Notes: generated by a model from the letters alone, not told the origin. A stretch of DNA of 64,000 nucleotides from Microlunatus flavus (GCF_900110855.1 NZ_FOFA01000012.1:1-64000), one strand, 5' to 3'; positions 33,973 through 43,679 are shown, counted from the first letter of the stretch. Translations and numbers: made by a program.

Positions 33973-35313
33973 ATGACCCCGCTTCCCGAAGGCCCCCGGC
34001 CGTCACGCCGGCGCCGGCCGCGCGCCCGTACGCGCCGCCGGCTGGTGATCGTCGTCCGCGCCGACCCCGTCATCTGCGGGCACTCCGGCGAGGCCCGCAA
34101 CCTGGCGGAGGCCGCGCTGGTGCGCGGCTTCAGCGAGGTCAAGATCGTCACCTGGCCGGTCGAGCGACTGCTCGAGGCCGGCCTGCCGCTCAAGCCGCTC
34201 GAGAGCGTCCAGCCCTACAGCGACGGCATCGAGGTCGAGCGCCCCGAACCCGTCGGCGACTACCGCGTCCCCGACGGGCGCTACCTCTCCGGCCTGGTCG
34301 GCCGGCTCGTCGAGCTCTTCACCGACGGCGTCCCGACCGTGGCGATGTCGCTCTACCTGAGCCCGCACACGCTGGCCGTGAGCGAGGCCGTCCGGGTGGC
34401 GCACGAGACCGGCCTGCCCGTGAACGTCACGACGATCGCCGAGGCCGTCGGGTCCGACGTCACCAACGTCGTGCGCAGCTGCGTCGAGCACGAGCAGTTC
34501 GGTGCGGCGGCGCAGGTGCTCACCGCGTTCCTCGGCAGCGACGTCCCGGTCGCGGTGTCGGAGTACACCCGCGAGCTCGTCGTCTCCTCCGCCGAGGCGA
34601 TCGACGCCCGCCACGGCACCCGCTTCGCCGACCGCTGCCGCGAGCGGGTCGCGATCTCCTACCCGGCGATCAACACCCGGGACTACCTCGACCTCGACCC
34701 CGCCACCACGGCGGCGGTATTGCACGCCCGCGGGCTGACCAAGGGCTCGTACGTGCTCTACCTCTCGCGCCTGGCCGCGGCCAAGGGGGTCGACGACCTG
34801 ATCGCCGGCTTCGCGGCGAGCCCGGCGGCGGCCGGCAAGACCCTGGTCATCGCCGGCAACGGGCCGCAGGCCGGCGAGCTGCGGCGCCTCGCCGCGGTCT
34901 CGGACGCGGCCGACCGCATCCGCTTCCTCGACGACGTGTCGGACGACGAGAAGCCGGGCCTGATGGCCGGGTGCGCCGCGTTCGTGCTGCCGAGCAAGCC
35001 GCGCCCGGAGTTCGTCGAGACCTTCGGGATCGCGCTGGTCGAGAAGATGCTCGCCGGCGGCGGCCCGGTGATCACCTGCGACACGGGCGGGATCGGCGAG
35101 GCCGTCGGGGACACGGCGCTGATCGTGCCGACCGAGGACCCGCAGGCCATCGCCGACGCGCTCGACGAGGCCCTGCGGATGCCCGACCTCGAGCGCGAGG
35201 TCATGGAGCTCGCCGCGCGGGACCACGCGCGGCAGTTCGACCGGCTGGCCGTGTTCGACCGCCTGGTCGCGCGCCTGCCGAGCCCGGAGGTCGTGGCCCT
35301 CGGCGCCTTCTGA
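33973..35313 (+). CDS. GT4-type glycosyltransferase
   Basis: A 446-residue group-1 glycosyltransferase (GT-B fold). A basic, arginine-rich N-terminus precedes ADPVICGHSGEARNLAEAAL. The C-terminal donor domain shows YVLYLSRLAAAKGVDDLIAG, VIAGNGPQAGEL, FVLPSKPRPEFVETFGIALV and EKMLAGGGPVITCDTGGIGE (the E-x7-E nucleotide-sugar site). Donor and acceptor are unknown. It is 86 bp after the GH92 gene, with AGAGGAG before the ATG, so the two may be expressed together in mannose-polymer metabolism, but that is inference. Confidence 0.87.
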   Translation: MTPLPEGPRPSRRRRPRARTRRRLVIVVRADPVICGHSGEARNLAEAALVRGFSEVKIVTWPVERLLEAGLPLKPLESVQPYSDGIEVERPEPVGDYRVPDGRYLSGLVGRLVELFTDGVPTVAMSLYLSPHTLAVSEAVRVAHETGLPVNVTTIAEAVGSDVTNVVRSCVEHEQFGAAAQVLTAFLGSDVPVAVSEYTRELVVSSAEAIDARHGTRFADRCRERVAISYPAINTRDYLDLDPATTAAVLHARGLTKGSYVLYLSRLAAAKGVDDLIAGFAASPAAAGKTLVIAGNGPQAGELRRLAAVSDAADRIRFLDDVSDDEKPGLMAGCAAFVLPSKPRPEFVETFGIALVEKMLAGGGPVITCDTGGIGEAVGDTALIVPTEDPQAIADALDEALRMPDLEREVMELAARDHARQFDRLAVFDRLVARLPSPEVVALGAF

Positions 35314-35326
35314 GCCTCCTGCCTCA

Positions 35327-35393
35327 CCCGGAAAGTGGTCGCCCCCCGCCCTACGGCGCGCCGTACGGACCCCGGGAGCGACCACTTCCGGGG
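35327..35393 (+). terminator. Long hairpin after the glycosyltransferase gene
   Basis: Arms CCCGGAAAGTGGTCGC (35327-35342) and GCGACCACTTCCGGG (35378-35392) pair with one bulged base. Within the loop lies the perfect palindrome TACGGCGCGCCGTA (35352-35365). It is a likely terminator beginning 13 bases after the stop. Confidence 0.6.
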
Positions 35394-35449
35394 AGGGCGG
35401 GCCGCGCTCGCCGAGGCGCCGGCGGCGCCGAGTGCGTCACACTGGCTTG

Positions 35450-35740
35450 GTGCCCGACGTCGCCCTGAGCCCGCTCCGCGCCCGCGTCGAGGGCGTCAGC
35501 CGTCCGCTGCTGGTCCGCCTGACCCGGCTGCCCCGGCCGGCCGTGCCCCTGGCGACGGTGGCCCTCTTCGCCGTCGCGGTGCTCGCGCCGGCGCCCGTGG
35601 CGCTGCTCGCGCTGGTGGTGATCGGGTTGTTCCTGGTCTGGCTGACGTTCCTCGCCTGGCCGGCGATCACGACCGGCGGCAAGCTCATGCGCATCGCCAT
35701 GATCGCGCTGGTCGTCGTGCTCGGCGCGACACGTTTCTGA
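35450..35740 (+). CDS. Small two-helix membrane protein (DUF6703-like)
   Basis: A 96-residue protein: a short basic N-terminus (RPLLVRLTRLPRPAVPLATV), then two to three hydrophobic helices joined by WPAITTGGKLMRI. The pattern of two leucine-rich helices with a WPA-x-TGG-K-L turn fits a short actinobacterial membrane family (DUF6703). GTG at 35450 is chosen; an upstream in-frame start would add only six residues. It stands alone and its function is unknown. Confidence 0.6.
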   Translation: MPDVALSPLRARVEGVSRPLLVRLTRLPRPAVPLATVALFAVAVLAPAPVALLALVVIGLFLVWLTFLAWPAITTGGKLMRIAMIALVVVLGATRF

Positions 35741-35842
35741 CGGTTCCGCTGAATCCGGGTCCTCAGATCCGGAACGGCCAGCCCCGCTGAGCGTGGGTAC
35801 GGAGCAGGGAACGAATCGAGGGACCCCCTTTCAGCAGATGGC

Positions 35843-36853
35843 TCAGGCGTCGAGCCAGGCCCGTACCTCCCGGCGGAGGAAGTCGAGGTCCGTGGGGATC
35901 GTGCGCGGGTTGCCGGCCCGGTGCCCCCAGACGCTCGGGATGGGCGCGAGCCGAGCGTTCCGGAGGAACGGCAGGTCCGCCTCGTTGTCCGCCACCCGGA
36001 AGTAGAGGTCGGTCTCGCTGGGCAGCAGCAGGACCGCCGCCTGGATCGCCCGGAGCGCGGTCGGCAGGTCGTCGCCGTACGCGCCGTGGCTGATGTCGGC
36101 CTCCTGCCACGTGAGGGCCTGGGCGTAGAGGTTCGCGGCACGGTTGGCGCTGAACCCCTCCTCCCAGTCCGTCCGCAGGAACGTCTCCAGGTCGGGCGCG
36201 CCGAGCGCCGTCTCGAAGAGCCGCTCGCGGTAGAAGTCCTGGGAGAGCCCCCACCCGGCGTACACGTGCGCGAACGCGCGGAGCGCCGCCCGCGGCTCGG
36301 CCGAGAACCGTCCGCCCCCGAGGTGCTCCGGCGCGGCCTCGAGGACGCGCAGCAGCCCGGACAGGAAGACGCGGTTGTGCAGCGAGGTCCGCGAGCTGCC
36401 GCAGACGACCACGGCCCGCCGCACGAGGTCGGGGAACAGGGCGGCCCAGTGGTAGGCCTGCCCCGCCCCCATCGAGAACCCGTACGCGCACGCCACCTCG
36501 CGCACGCCGAGGTGCAAGGTCAGCAGGCGGTGCTGGGCGCGGACGTTGTCGGCCATCGTCACCACGGCCGGGAAGTCGTCGTCGTCGGCCGCGGAGGACG
36601 AGCGGCCGTTGGAGAACATGTCCGGCACGACGACGAACCACCGCTCCGGGTCGAGCACCCCGTCGGGGCCGATCAGCCAGGCGAGGTCGTCGCTCGTCGC
36701 GCCGTAGCTGCAGGGGTAGACGACGACGTTGTCGCGCGTCGGGGACAGGGTCCCGTGCGCCTGCCAGGCCAGCTGGGCGTCGCGGATCGTCCCGCCGCGC
36801 TCGACCTCGAGGTCGCCGAGCGCGAAGCGGCCGCCGCTGACCGGCCCGCTCAC
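35843..36853 (-). CDS. MetX-like alpha/beta-hydrolase
   Basis: A 336-residue alpha/beta-fold protein resembling homoserine O-acetyltransferase. The nucleophile elbow is AYGFSMGAGQAYHWAALFPD (Ser in G-F-S-M-G), the oxyanion-side stretch is VVYPCSYGATSDDLAWLIG, the acid lies in LLLPSETDLYFRV and the histidine in SVWGHRAGNP. The sequence differs from true MetX around the substrate pocket, and no methionine genes are nearby, so a hydrolase or acyltransferase with another substrate is more likely. It is the last gene of the GntR-linked transporter/amidase operon, overlapping the amidase by 4 bases (GTGA). Confidence 0.8.
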   Translation of the reverse strand: MSGPVSGGRFALGDLEVERGGTIRDAQLAWQAHGTLSPTRDNVVVYPCSYGATSDDLAWLIGPDGVLDPERWFVVVPDMFSNGRSSSAADDDDFPAVVTMADNVRAQHRLLTLHLGVREVACAYGFSMGAGQAYHWAALFPDLVRRAVVVCGSSRTSLHNRVFLSGLLRVLEAAPEHLGGGRFSAEPRAALRAFAHVYAGWGLSQDFYRERLFETALGAPDLETFLRTDWEEGFSANRAANLYAQALTWQEADISHGAYGDDLPTALRAIQAAVLLLPSETDLYFRVADNEADLPFLRNARLAPIPSVWGHRAGNPRTIPTDLDFLRREVRAWLDA

Positions 36854-37779
36854 GCGACGCTGCCGGTGGGGAGCAGGGCGTGCACGCCCCAGGTCTGGTT
36901 GGCCACCTGGGTCACCCGCAGGTCGACGCAGGTGCTGGCCAGCGCCAGCGCCTCGGCCTTCTCGACCCCGTAGAGCTGCTGCATCCAGGTGACCATCGCG
37001 TCCAGCGCGTCGCCCGTGGCCACGTTGAGGTCGGCGTCGAAGCCGAAGGTGATCCGGCCCACCGGCGCCTCGGCGTGCACGCCGGCGAGCGGCCGGTCGG
37101 TCACCACGTCGACCGTCACCTCCGTCGTCATGCCGCACTCGATGGCGGTGCCCCCGACCTCGCCGTCGCCCTGCGCGGCGTGCCCGTCGCCGAGGTAGAG
37201 CAGCGCGCCCGGCACGGCGACCGGGAGGAAGAGCGTGGAGCCGGCCACCAGGTCCTTGCAGTCGATGTTGCCGCCGGAGCCGGCGCGCGGCGGGATCGTC
37301 GAGTGCTCCCCCGGCTCGGACGGCGCGACGCCCATCACGCCGAGGAACGGCGCCAGCCCGCGGACGAAGCCGCGGCTCTCGGTCCCCCGGCCCGCGTCGG
37401 CGTCGAGGTCCCAGAGCAGCCACGCGGGGTCGGCCTCGACGAGCCCCAGCCGCTGGGTGACGGGGGTGTCGAGCATGCCGGCGACCGTCCACCCCCACGG
37501 GTCGGGCCGCAGGGAGCGCAGGTGCAGCGCGAGCATCTGCCCCGGCTCGGCCCCGCGCACCTCGATCGGACCCGTGAGGCAGTGCCCGCGGCTGTCGGCG
37601 ATCAGCGTGGGCCGACGCTCGCCGGGCACCTCCTGGCGCTCGACGTAGCCGGAGGCGTCGAGCGAGCGGACGACGACGGTCTCGCCGGGGTCGACGGCGA
37701 GCACCGGACGGTGCGCGGCGGAGAACACGTCGGCCGTCGTGGCCGTGGTCGGGTCGATCCGGACGGTGGTGGTGGTCAC
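36850..37779 (-). CDS. Acetamidase/formamidase-family amidohydrolase
   Basis: A 309-residue FmdA/AmdA-type enzyme that frees ammonia from short amides. It has LRSLRPDPWGWTVAGM, GVAPSEPGEHSTIPPRAGSG followed by GNIDCKD (the conserved GGN-x-D region), LYLGDGHAAQGDGEVGGTAI and CGMTTEVTV, matching the metal-binding fold of this family. It overlaps the ATPase gene upstream and the MetX-like gene downstream by 4 bases each, so importer and amidase are made from one message. The substrate is unknown; the linked uptake system suggests an imported amide or peptide-like compound. Confidence 0.88.
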   Translation of the reverse strand: MTTTTVRIDPTTATTADVFSAAHRPVLAVDPGETVVVRSLDASGYVERQEVPGERRPTLIADSRGHCLTGPIEVRGAEPGQMLALHLRSLRPDPWGWTVAGMLDTPVTQRLGLVEADPAWLLWDLDADAGRGTESRGFVRGLAPFLGVMGVAPSEPGEHSTIPPRAGSGGNIDCKDLVAGSTLFLPVAVPGALLYLGDGHAAQGDGEVGGTAIECGMTTEVTVDVVTDRPLAGVHAEAPVGRITFGFDADLNVATGDALDAMVTWMQQLYGVEKAEALALASTCVDLRVTQVANQTWGVHALLPTGSVA

Positions 37780-39827
37780 CGGGGCTCCGATCCCTGCGGC
37801 TGCAGGTCGAGGGGGGTCCTGGCCGGCTGCGCGCCGGTCAGCGGATGGTGGCAGGCGACCGCGTGCAGGTCGCCGTCGGGGGCCAGCACCGGGACCTCCT
37901 CGGCGCAGAGCGCGGTGGCCCGGGGGCAGCGGGTCCGGAACCGGCAGCCGCTCGGCGGGTCCACCGCCGACGGCAGCTCGCCGCCCAACGCCGCCGAGCC
38001 CCGCTCCAGCGTCGGGTCCGGCAGCGGGATCGACTCGATGAGGCCGGCCGTGTACGGGTGCCGGGGCGCGCCGTACACCTCCTCGCTGGTCCCCAGCTCG
38101 ACCAGGCGCCCGAGGTACATGACGCCGATGCGGTCGGCCAGGTACTTCAGCAGGGACAGGTCGTGCGAGATCACCACGTACGTGAGCCCGAAGCGGTCCT
38201 GGAGCGAGCGCATCAGGTTCAGGATCTGCGCCTGCACCGAGATGTCGAGCGCGGAGACCGGTTCGTCGGCGACCACGACCTTCGGGCGCAGCGCCAGGGC
38301 CCGGGCCATCGCGATCCGCTGCCGCTGGCCCCCGGAGAACTCGTGGGGGTAGCGGTCGGCCGCGTCGGCGGGCAGTCCGACCGCGTCGAGCAGCTCGGCC
38401 ACGACCGCCGCGCGCTCGGCGCGCGTCCCCACCTGCTGGGCGACCAGCGGTTCGGCGACGCAGGCCGCCACGGTCATCCGCGGGTCGAGCGCGGCCGCGC
38501 TGTCCTGGAACATCATCTGCAGGTCGCGCCGCCGCCGCCGGAACGCCAGCCGTCCCATGCCGGCGAACGAGCTGCCCTCGAACGCGATGGTCCCCTCGGT
38601 CGGCTGCTCCAGACCCACAAGCATCCGGCCGATGGTCGTCTTGCCGCAGCCCGACTCCCCGACGATGCCGAGCGTCTCCCCGGCGTGCACCTGCAGGCTG
38701 ACCCCGGAGACGGCCTGCACCGCGCGGCGTGGCCCGAGGAGCCCGCGCCGGCGCAGCTCGAAGCGCTTGTGCACGTCGGTGACCTCGAGGACCGGTCCGG
38801 ACGCCCCCGCACCCTGAGCGACCTCGCGACGGCGACGCCGCGGGAGGTCCGCCGTCGTCGTCGTGCCGCGGGGGTGGAAGCAGGCGTGCTCGTGGTCGGT
38901 GCCGACCGCCACGAGGTCGGGGTCCGCGCTGCGGCAGTCGTCCTGCGCGAAGCGGCAGCGGGGGGCGAACCGGCAGCCCGGACCGAGCGCGACCAGCCGT
39001 GGCGGCGTGCCCGGGATCGTCGCGAGGTCGACCTGCCGGTCGAGCTCGAGGTCGGGCATCGACTCGAAGAGCGCCTCGGTGTAGCGGTGCTGCGGGTCGG
39101 CGAACAGCGCTCGCGTCGGCGCCTCCTCCACGATCCGCCCGCCGTACATCACGGCCACCCGGTCGGCGTGCCCGGCGATCACCCCCATGTCGTGGGTGAT
39201 GAGCACGACGGCCATGGAGAGGCGCCGCTTGAGGTCGTCGAGCAGCTCGAGGATCTGCGCCTGGATGGACACGTCCAGCGCCGTCGTCGGCTCGTCGGCG
39301 ATCAGCAGCTTGGGCTCGCAGACCAGGCCGATGGCGATCATCACCCGCTGCCGCATGCCTCCGGACAGCTCGTGCGGGAAGGCCGCGAGCCGCTCGCGAG
39401 GACGGGGCATGCCCACCAGCTCGAGCACCTCGACCGCGCGGGCGTCGGCCTCCTGCCGCGAGCCGTGCCGGTGGATCCGGTACGCCTCCCGCAGCTGGCT
39501 GCCGATGGTGCGCGTCGGGTTGAGCGACGTCATCGGGTCCTGGGAGATCATCGCGATGTCGTTGCCGCGGAGCCGCCGCACGCCGTCGTCGTCGAGGGCC
39601 GTCAGGTCCACCCCGTCGAAGCGGACCGACCCACCGACGACGGCGCCGCCCGGCGGCAGCAGCCGGATGATCGACATCCCGGTCATCGTCTTGCCGGAGC
39701 CCGACTCGCCCACCAGGCCGAGCGTCTCCCCGGCCGCCACCGAGAAGGAGACGTCGTCCACCGGCCGGACCCGGCCGCCGCGCGTCTCGATCTCGGTCCG
39801 CAGGCCGACCACCTCGAGCAGGCTCAT
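37776..39827 (-). CDS. Fused dual ATP-binding protein of a peptide-type ABC importer
   Basis: A 683-residue protein made of two complete ABC ATPases (DppD-like and DppF-like) in one chain. Domain 1: Walker A GESGSGKT, signature LSGGMRQRVMIAIGL, Walker B LLIADEPTTALDVS. Domain 2: GESGCGKT, FSGGQRQRIAMARAL, VVVADEPVSALDIS. Each ends with the oligopeptide C-terminal cysteine motif (CRFAPRCRFAQDDC; CRFRTRCPRATALC), which is often an iron-sulfur site. It energises the importer for peptides or similar solutes formed with the two permeases upstream. Confidence 0.93.
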   Translation of the reverse strand: MSLLEVVGLRTEIETRGGRVRPVDDVSFSVAAGETLGLVGESGSGKTMTGMSIIRLLPPGGAVVGGSVRFDGVDLTALDDDGVRRLRGNDIAMISQDPMTSLNPTRTIGSQLREAYRIHRHGSRQEADARAVEVLELVGMPRPRERLAAFPHELSGGMRQRVMIAIGLVCEPKLLIADEPTTALDVSIQAQILELLDDLKRRLSMAVVLITHDMGVIAGHADRVAVMYGGRIVEEAPTRALFADPQHRYTEALFESMPDLELDRQVDLATIPGTPPRLVALGPGCRFAPRCRFAQDDCRSADPDLVAVGTDHEHACFHPRGTTTTADLPRRRRREVAQGAGASGPVLEVTDVHKRFELRRRGLLGPRRAVQAVSGVSLQVHAGETLGIVGESGCGKTTIGRMLVGLEQPTEGTIAFEGSSFAGMGRLAFRRRRRDLQMMFQDSAAALDPRMTVAACVAEPLVAQQVGTRAERAAVVAELLDAVGLPADAADRYPHEFSGGQRQRIAMARALALRPKVVVADEPVSALDISVQAQILNLMRSLQDRFGLTYVVISHDLSLLKYLADRIGVMYLGRLVELGTSEEVYGAPRHPYTAGLIESIPLPDPTLERGSAALGGELPSAVDPPSGCRFRTRCPRATALCAEEVPVLAPDGDLHAVACHHPLTGAQPARTPLDLQPQGSEPR

Positions 39828-40780
39828 CCCACGGCTCCGTCCCGGTTCGTCGTGACCGGGCCGGTCGACCGGCCCGGCTCCGCCGGCCCCGCGGGGCGGC
39901 GTCCCAGGAGGCGCGGCATGCTCTGCCGCAGGCGCAGCCCGTCCCGGGGGTCCAGCGCGCTCATCAGCTGGTCGCCGGTGAAGTTCGCGAGCAGGATCGT
40001 GATCGTCACGGCCAGCCCGGGGAACGTCGCCAGCCACCAGGAGGTGGCGAGGCTCGTCGCGCCGGCGGCCAGGTCGCTGCCCCAGTCCGGCTGCGGCAGC
40101 TGCACGCCGAGCCCGAGGAAGCTGAGGGTGGAGGCGGTGAGGACCGCCCAGCCGACCGCGCTGCTGGCGAGCACCACGACCTCCGTCATCAGGTTCGGCA
40201 GCAGGTGGCGTACAGCGGTGCGCAGCCCGGTCGACCCGAAGACGTGCGCGGCCTGGACGTACTCGGCGGTGCGCAGCCGGCGCACCGACGCCTCCACCAC
40301 CCGCGCGAAGCCCGGGGTGAACGCGACGCCGAGGGCGATGACGATGCTGCGCACGCCCGAGCCGGCGGTGGCGATGAGGATGAGGGCGATCAGCAGCACG
40401 GGCAGGGCGAGCAGGACGTCGACGGCCCGCATCAGGACGGCGTTCAGCCAGCGGGGAGCCGCGCCGGCGAGCACGCCGAGCGCGACGCCGGCGACCACCG
40501 CCACCAGGACCCCGAGCAGGCTGGCCAGGAGCACCGGGCGCGCGCCGAAGACCGTCCGGCTGAAGACGTCGCGCCCGAGCTGGTCGGTGCCGAACCAGTG
40601 CTCGGCGCTGGGCGGTGAGAGGAACGCGTCGGTGGTGTCGACCGGGCCCGTGCGGCTGAGCAGGCCCGGCGCCAGCAGCAGCACGAGGACGAGCACCACC
40701 AGCACGACGGGGACGACGCGGCCGAGACCGCCGCGGGCGCGCCCGGCCGGCCGCGCCGTGCCGAGGAGAGGGACGGTCAT
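39824..40780 (-). CDS. Peptide-type ABC permease (DppC-like)
   Basis: A 318-residue membrane permease with about six helices and an N-terminal OppC-like segment (VVLVVLVLVLLLAPGLLSRT; FGTDQLGRDVFSRTVFGARP). The EAA-type loop region reads EYVQAAHVFGSTGLRTAVRH followed by LLPN. It overlaps the neighbouring genes by 4 bases on both sides. It forms the transport pore with the DppB-like subunit. Confidence 0.92.
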   Translation of the reverse strand: MTVPLLGTARPAGRARGGLGRVVPVVLVVLVLVLLLAPGLLSRTGPVDTTDAFLSPPSAEHWFGTDQLGRDVFSRTVFGARPVLLASLLGVLVAVVAGVALGVLAGAAPRWLNAVLMRAVDVLLALPVLLIALILIATAGSGVRSIVIALGVAFTPGFARVVEASVRRLRTAEYVQAAHVFGSTGLRTAVRHLLPNLMTEVVVLASSAVGWAVLTASTLSFLGLGVQLPQPDWGSDLAAGATSLATSWWLATFPGLAVTITILLANFTGDQLMSALDPRDGLRLRQSMPRLLGRRPAGPAEPGRSTGPVTTNRDGAVG

Positions 40781-41706
40781 CGCGCACCCGCCAGCCGCGT
40801 ACGGGGGTCGACGGCGCCGACCACGAGGTCGACCACCAGGTTGATCAGCACGTAGCCGATCCCGATCACCACGATCGCGCCCTGCACGACGGGGATGTTC
40901 TTGTTGCTGATCGAGGTCGCGAGAAAGCTCCCGAGGCCGGCGCGGCCGAAGATCACCTCGGTGATCGCGGCGCCGGTGAGGATGTTGCCGAACTGCAGGC
41001 CGATGGTCGTGATCGCCGGGATCGCGGAGTTGCGCAGCGCGTGGGCGAGCAGCACCCGTCCCTCGCCGCAGCCGCGGGCGCGGGCCGAGCGGACGTACTC
41101 GCTGCGGTACTCCTCGATGATCCGGCCCCGCACCAGCCGGGTCAGGATGGCCGCGTAGCCCCAGCCCAGCGAGACCGCCGGCAGGATCAGCCCCTTCGGG
41201 GTGCCGTCGTCGATGGCCGGGAGCCAGCCGAGCCGGACGCTGAGCAGGAGCACCAGCAGCAGGGCGAGGAAGAAGTACGGGATGGCGACCCCCAGGAACG
41301 AGATGCCCCGCGCCAGCCGGTCGAGCACGCTGCCCGGGCGGGACCCGGCGACCAGGCCGAGCGGCACGCCCACCACGACGGCGACGACGATCGCCGACAC
41401 GGCCAGCAGGATCGTGCTCGGCGCCCGGGACAGCAGCTCGTGCGCCACCGAGTTCGACGTGAGGTAGGACGTGCCGAGGTCCCCGTGGAGCAGCTGGCCG
41501 AGGAAGTCCAGGTACTGCGTCGGCAGCGACCGGTCCAGCCCGAGCTGGGTGCGCAGCGCGGCGATCTGCTCGGGGCTCGCGTTGGCGCCGAAGAGGATCA
41601 CCGCCGCCGGGTCGCCGGGGATCGCGTGGATGAGCAGGAACGCGACCAGCGTGATCCCGAGCACCACCGGGACCGCCGAGCCGAGCCGGCGCAGGACGAA
41701 GGTCAC
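40777..41706 (-). CDS. Peptide-type ABC permease (DppB-like)
   Basis: A 309-residue permease starting RRLGSAVPVVLGITLVAFLL, the hallmark N-terminus of DppB. It has DFLGQLLHGDLGTSY, a central EYVRSARARGCGEGRVLLAH loop that docks on the ATPase, and about six membrane helices. It is preceded by the binding-protein gene (61 bp apart) and overlaps the DppC-like gene by 4 bases. Confidence 0.93.
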   Translation of the reverse strand: MTFVLRRLGSAVPVVLGITLVAFLLIHAIPGDPAAVILFGANASPEQIAALRTQLGLDRSLPTQYLDFLGQLLHGDLGTSYLTSNSVAHELLSRAPSTILLAVSAIVVAVVVGVPLGLVAGSRPGSVLDRLARGISFLGVAIPYFFLALLLVLLLSVRLGWLPAIDDGTPKGLILPAVSLGWGYAAILTRLVRGRIIEEYRSEYVRSARARGCGEGRVLLAHALRNSAIPAITTIGLQFGNILTGAAITEVIFGRAGLGSFLATSISNKNIPVVQGAIVVIGIGYVLINLVVDLVVGAVDPRTRLAGAR

Positions 41707-41767
41707 GACGAGACCTCCGCCCGGCGCGCCGGCACCGGTCGACGAGGAAGGACGACGGGCACGGCGC

Positions 41768-43492
41768 TCAGGCCCCGGTGGTGGCCGAGTGGAAGGTGAT
41801 GTAGCCGTTGAACGTCGGGTGCAGCCCCTGCACCGAGGGCGGCATGGTGAAGGCGCCGTTGACGTCCCACAGCGGCAGGTAGATGGCGTCCTTCATGAGC
41901 GTCTCGCCGACCTGCTCGTAGAGCGCGTCCCGCTTGGCCTCGTCCGCCGTGGCGTTCGCCTTGGCGATCATGGAGTCCACCTCGGGGTTGGCGTAGTGCG
42001 ACCAGTTGAAGCCCGACTTGATCGCGTCGGAGTTCACCCAGATGTTGAGCAGGTAGGGGTCGGCCCCGTAGTAGCCGAAGGAGCCGAGGTTGTGCTCGCC
42101 GGAGTTGAACGAGACCTGGGCGGTGGTGAAGGGCTGGACCGTCGTCGAGGCCGCGAAGCCGACGGCCGACAGCTGCGAGACGACGAACTGCGTCGGCAGC
42201 TCGAGCCCGCCGCCGGAGTAGAGGATGATCTTCAGCTCGAGCTTCTCGCCGTTCTTGGTCCGCACCTTGTCCGGCCCCATCACCCAGCCGGCCTGGTCCA
42301 GGAGCTGGCCGGCCTTGGCCGGGTCGTACGGGTACATCCCGCTCGCGTCCTTGGCGTAGCCCGGCGTGATCGGGGTCAGCACGTTGTGCGCGGCCTTGTT
42401 GACGCCGAACTGCACGCTCGTGACCAGCTTCTCCTGGTCCACCGCGTGGAGGATCGCCTGGCGCACCAGCGGGTCGTCCGTCGGCGGCTTGGTCACGTTG
42501 ATGGGCATGCCCGTGGGCGTGCCGATCGACGGGATGGTCAGCTGCGTGAACTTCTGCGTCTTCTGCGCGGCGGCGATGCTGTTCGGCGGCAGGTTCATGG
42601 CGATCTGGAGCTGGCCGGACTGCAGGGCGTTGTAGCGCCCGCTGTCGTCGGCGACGATCCGGAACACCAGCGAGTCGAGCTTGGCCGGGCCGGAGCCGAG
42701 GACGGCCGGGCCCCAGGCGTAGTCCGGGTTCTTCACCAGCGTGAGCCGGTCGCCGGTGGCGTAGCTGTCGAACGTGAAGGGCCCGCTGCCGACCGGATTG
42801 TTGCCGAAGCCGGTCGGGCCGTACTTCTTCAGCGCGGTGGGCGAGGCGATGCCGAAGTTGCCGGCCGCCTGCTGGTGCAGGAAGCCGGCGTTGGGCTCGG
42901 TGAAGCTGATCTCGACGGTGCGGTCGTCGATGATCTTCGTCTGCTTGTACGGGCCGAGCGCGCCCAGGCCGCTCTTCGACTTCGTGGCCGGGTCGACGAC
43001 GTGGTCGTACGTCGCCTTGACCGCGCTCGCGTCGAACTTCGTGCCGTCGTGGAAGACGACGTCGTCGCGCAGCGTGAAGGTGTAGACCGACGCGTCGGCG
43101 GAGACCTTGTAGCTGGACGCGAGCCCGGGGACGAACTCGCCGGCGCCGTCCGTGCCGGTCGGCAGCCACCACACCAGCGGGTCGAAGACCGCCATCGAGA
43201 TCAGCAGCGTCAGGGCCAGGCCGGTCGCCCCGGGGTCGAGCGTGTCGGGGGTGGAGCTGATGCCGACGGTGAGCGTCCCGCCGGCGGCACCGGGTGACCC
43301 GGCCGCGCCGGGGGCCGGCGCCGTCGCGCTCGTGCCCGACGAGCAGGCGGTCAGCCAGGGGCTGATCGCCACGCCGCCCCCGAGGGCGGCGGCCAGGCCG
43401 AGCAGGTTCCGGCGCGACACCGCCGGGCTCGCGACGGTGCCGACGGGGCGGAAGGCCTGGCCGGCTCCGGGCTCTTCGGGTGAGACCTGCAT
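41768..43492 (-). CDS. Peptide-type ABC substrate-binding protein (Tat lipoprotein)
   Basis: A 574-residue family-5 binding protein. The N-terminus has a twin-arginine signal (SRRNLLGLAAALGGGVA) and a lipobox (WLTAC), suggesting export of a folded lipoprotein. Elements of the family are GISSTPDTLDPGATG, FTLRDDVVFHDGTKFDASAV, VGSGPFTF and LVRQAILHAVDQEKL. It opens a six-gene operon with two permeases, fused ATPase, amidase and MetX-like hydrolase. AAGGAG lies 8 bases before the ATG. A GTATAC palindrome upstream is the probable GntR operator. Confidence 0.9.
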   Translation of the reverse strand: MQVSPEEPGAGQAFRPVGTVASPAVSRRNLLGLAAALGGGVAISPWLTACSSGTSATAPAPGAAGSPGAAGGTLTVGISSTPDTLDPGATGLALTLLISMAVFDPLVWWLPTGTDGAGEFVPGLASSYKVSADASVYTFTLRDDVVFHDGTKFDASAVKATYDHVVDPATKSKSGLGALGPYKQTKIIDDRTVEISFTEPNAGFLHQQAAGNFGIASPTALKKYGPTGFGNNPVGSGPFTFDSYATGDRLTLVKNPDYAWGPAVLGSGPAKLDSLVFRIVADDSGRYNALQSGQLQIAMNLPPNSIAAAQKTQKFTQLTIPSIGTPTGMPINVTKPPTDDPLVRQAILHAVDQEKLVTSVQFGVNKAAHNVLTPITPGYAKDASGMYPYDPAKAGQLLDQAGWVMGPDKVRTKNGEKLELKIILYSGGGLELPTQFVVSQLSAVGFAASTTVQPFTTAQVSFNSGEHNLGSFGYYGADPYLLNIWVNSDAIKSGFNWSHYANPEVDSMIAKANATADEAKRDALYEQVGETLMKDAIYLPLWDVNGAFTMPPSVQGLHPTFNGYITFHSATTGA

Positions 43493-43576
43493 CGTGCGCT
43501 CCTTGTCCCGGGTGCGAACCGGAGTTCGCGAGGCCACGGCGGAGGGGTCGCCGTGAGAACGATGCTTAGTCTCTCG

Positions 43577-43588
43577 TTCGTATACGAA
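43577..43588 (-). promoter_or_regulatory. GTATAC palindrome, predicted GntR operator of the peptide/amidase operon
   Basis: A perfect 12-bp palindrome, TTCGTATACGAA, lies 84 bases before the binding-protein start. It fits the T-N-G-T-N-N-A-C-N-A pattern of FadR-type GntR operators. TATACG inside it may be the -10 element, so binding would block transcription. A related site overlaps the GntR gene's own -10. Confidence 0.65.
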
Positions 43589-43679
43589 GGACGGATCACG
43601 GCCAGGTTTCGCGGAGGTAAAGCCGCGCCCGCCGGTCCCGGTGGCGGTGCGGGCCGGGCCTGGCGGTCGAGCAGGACGC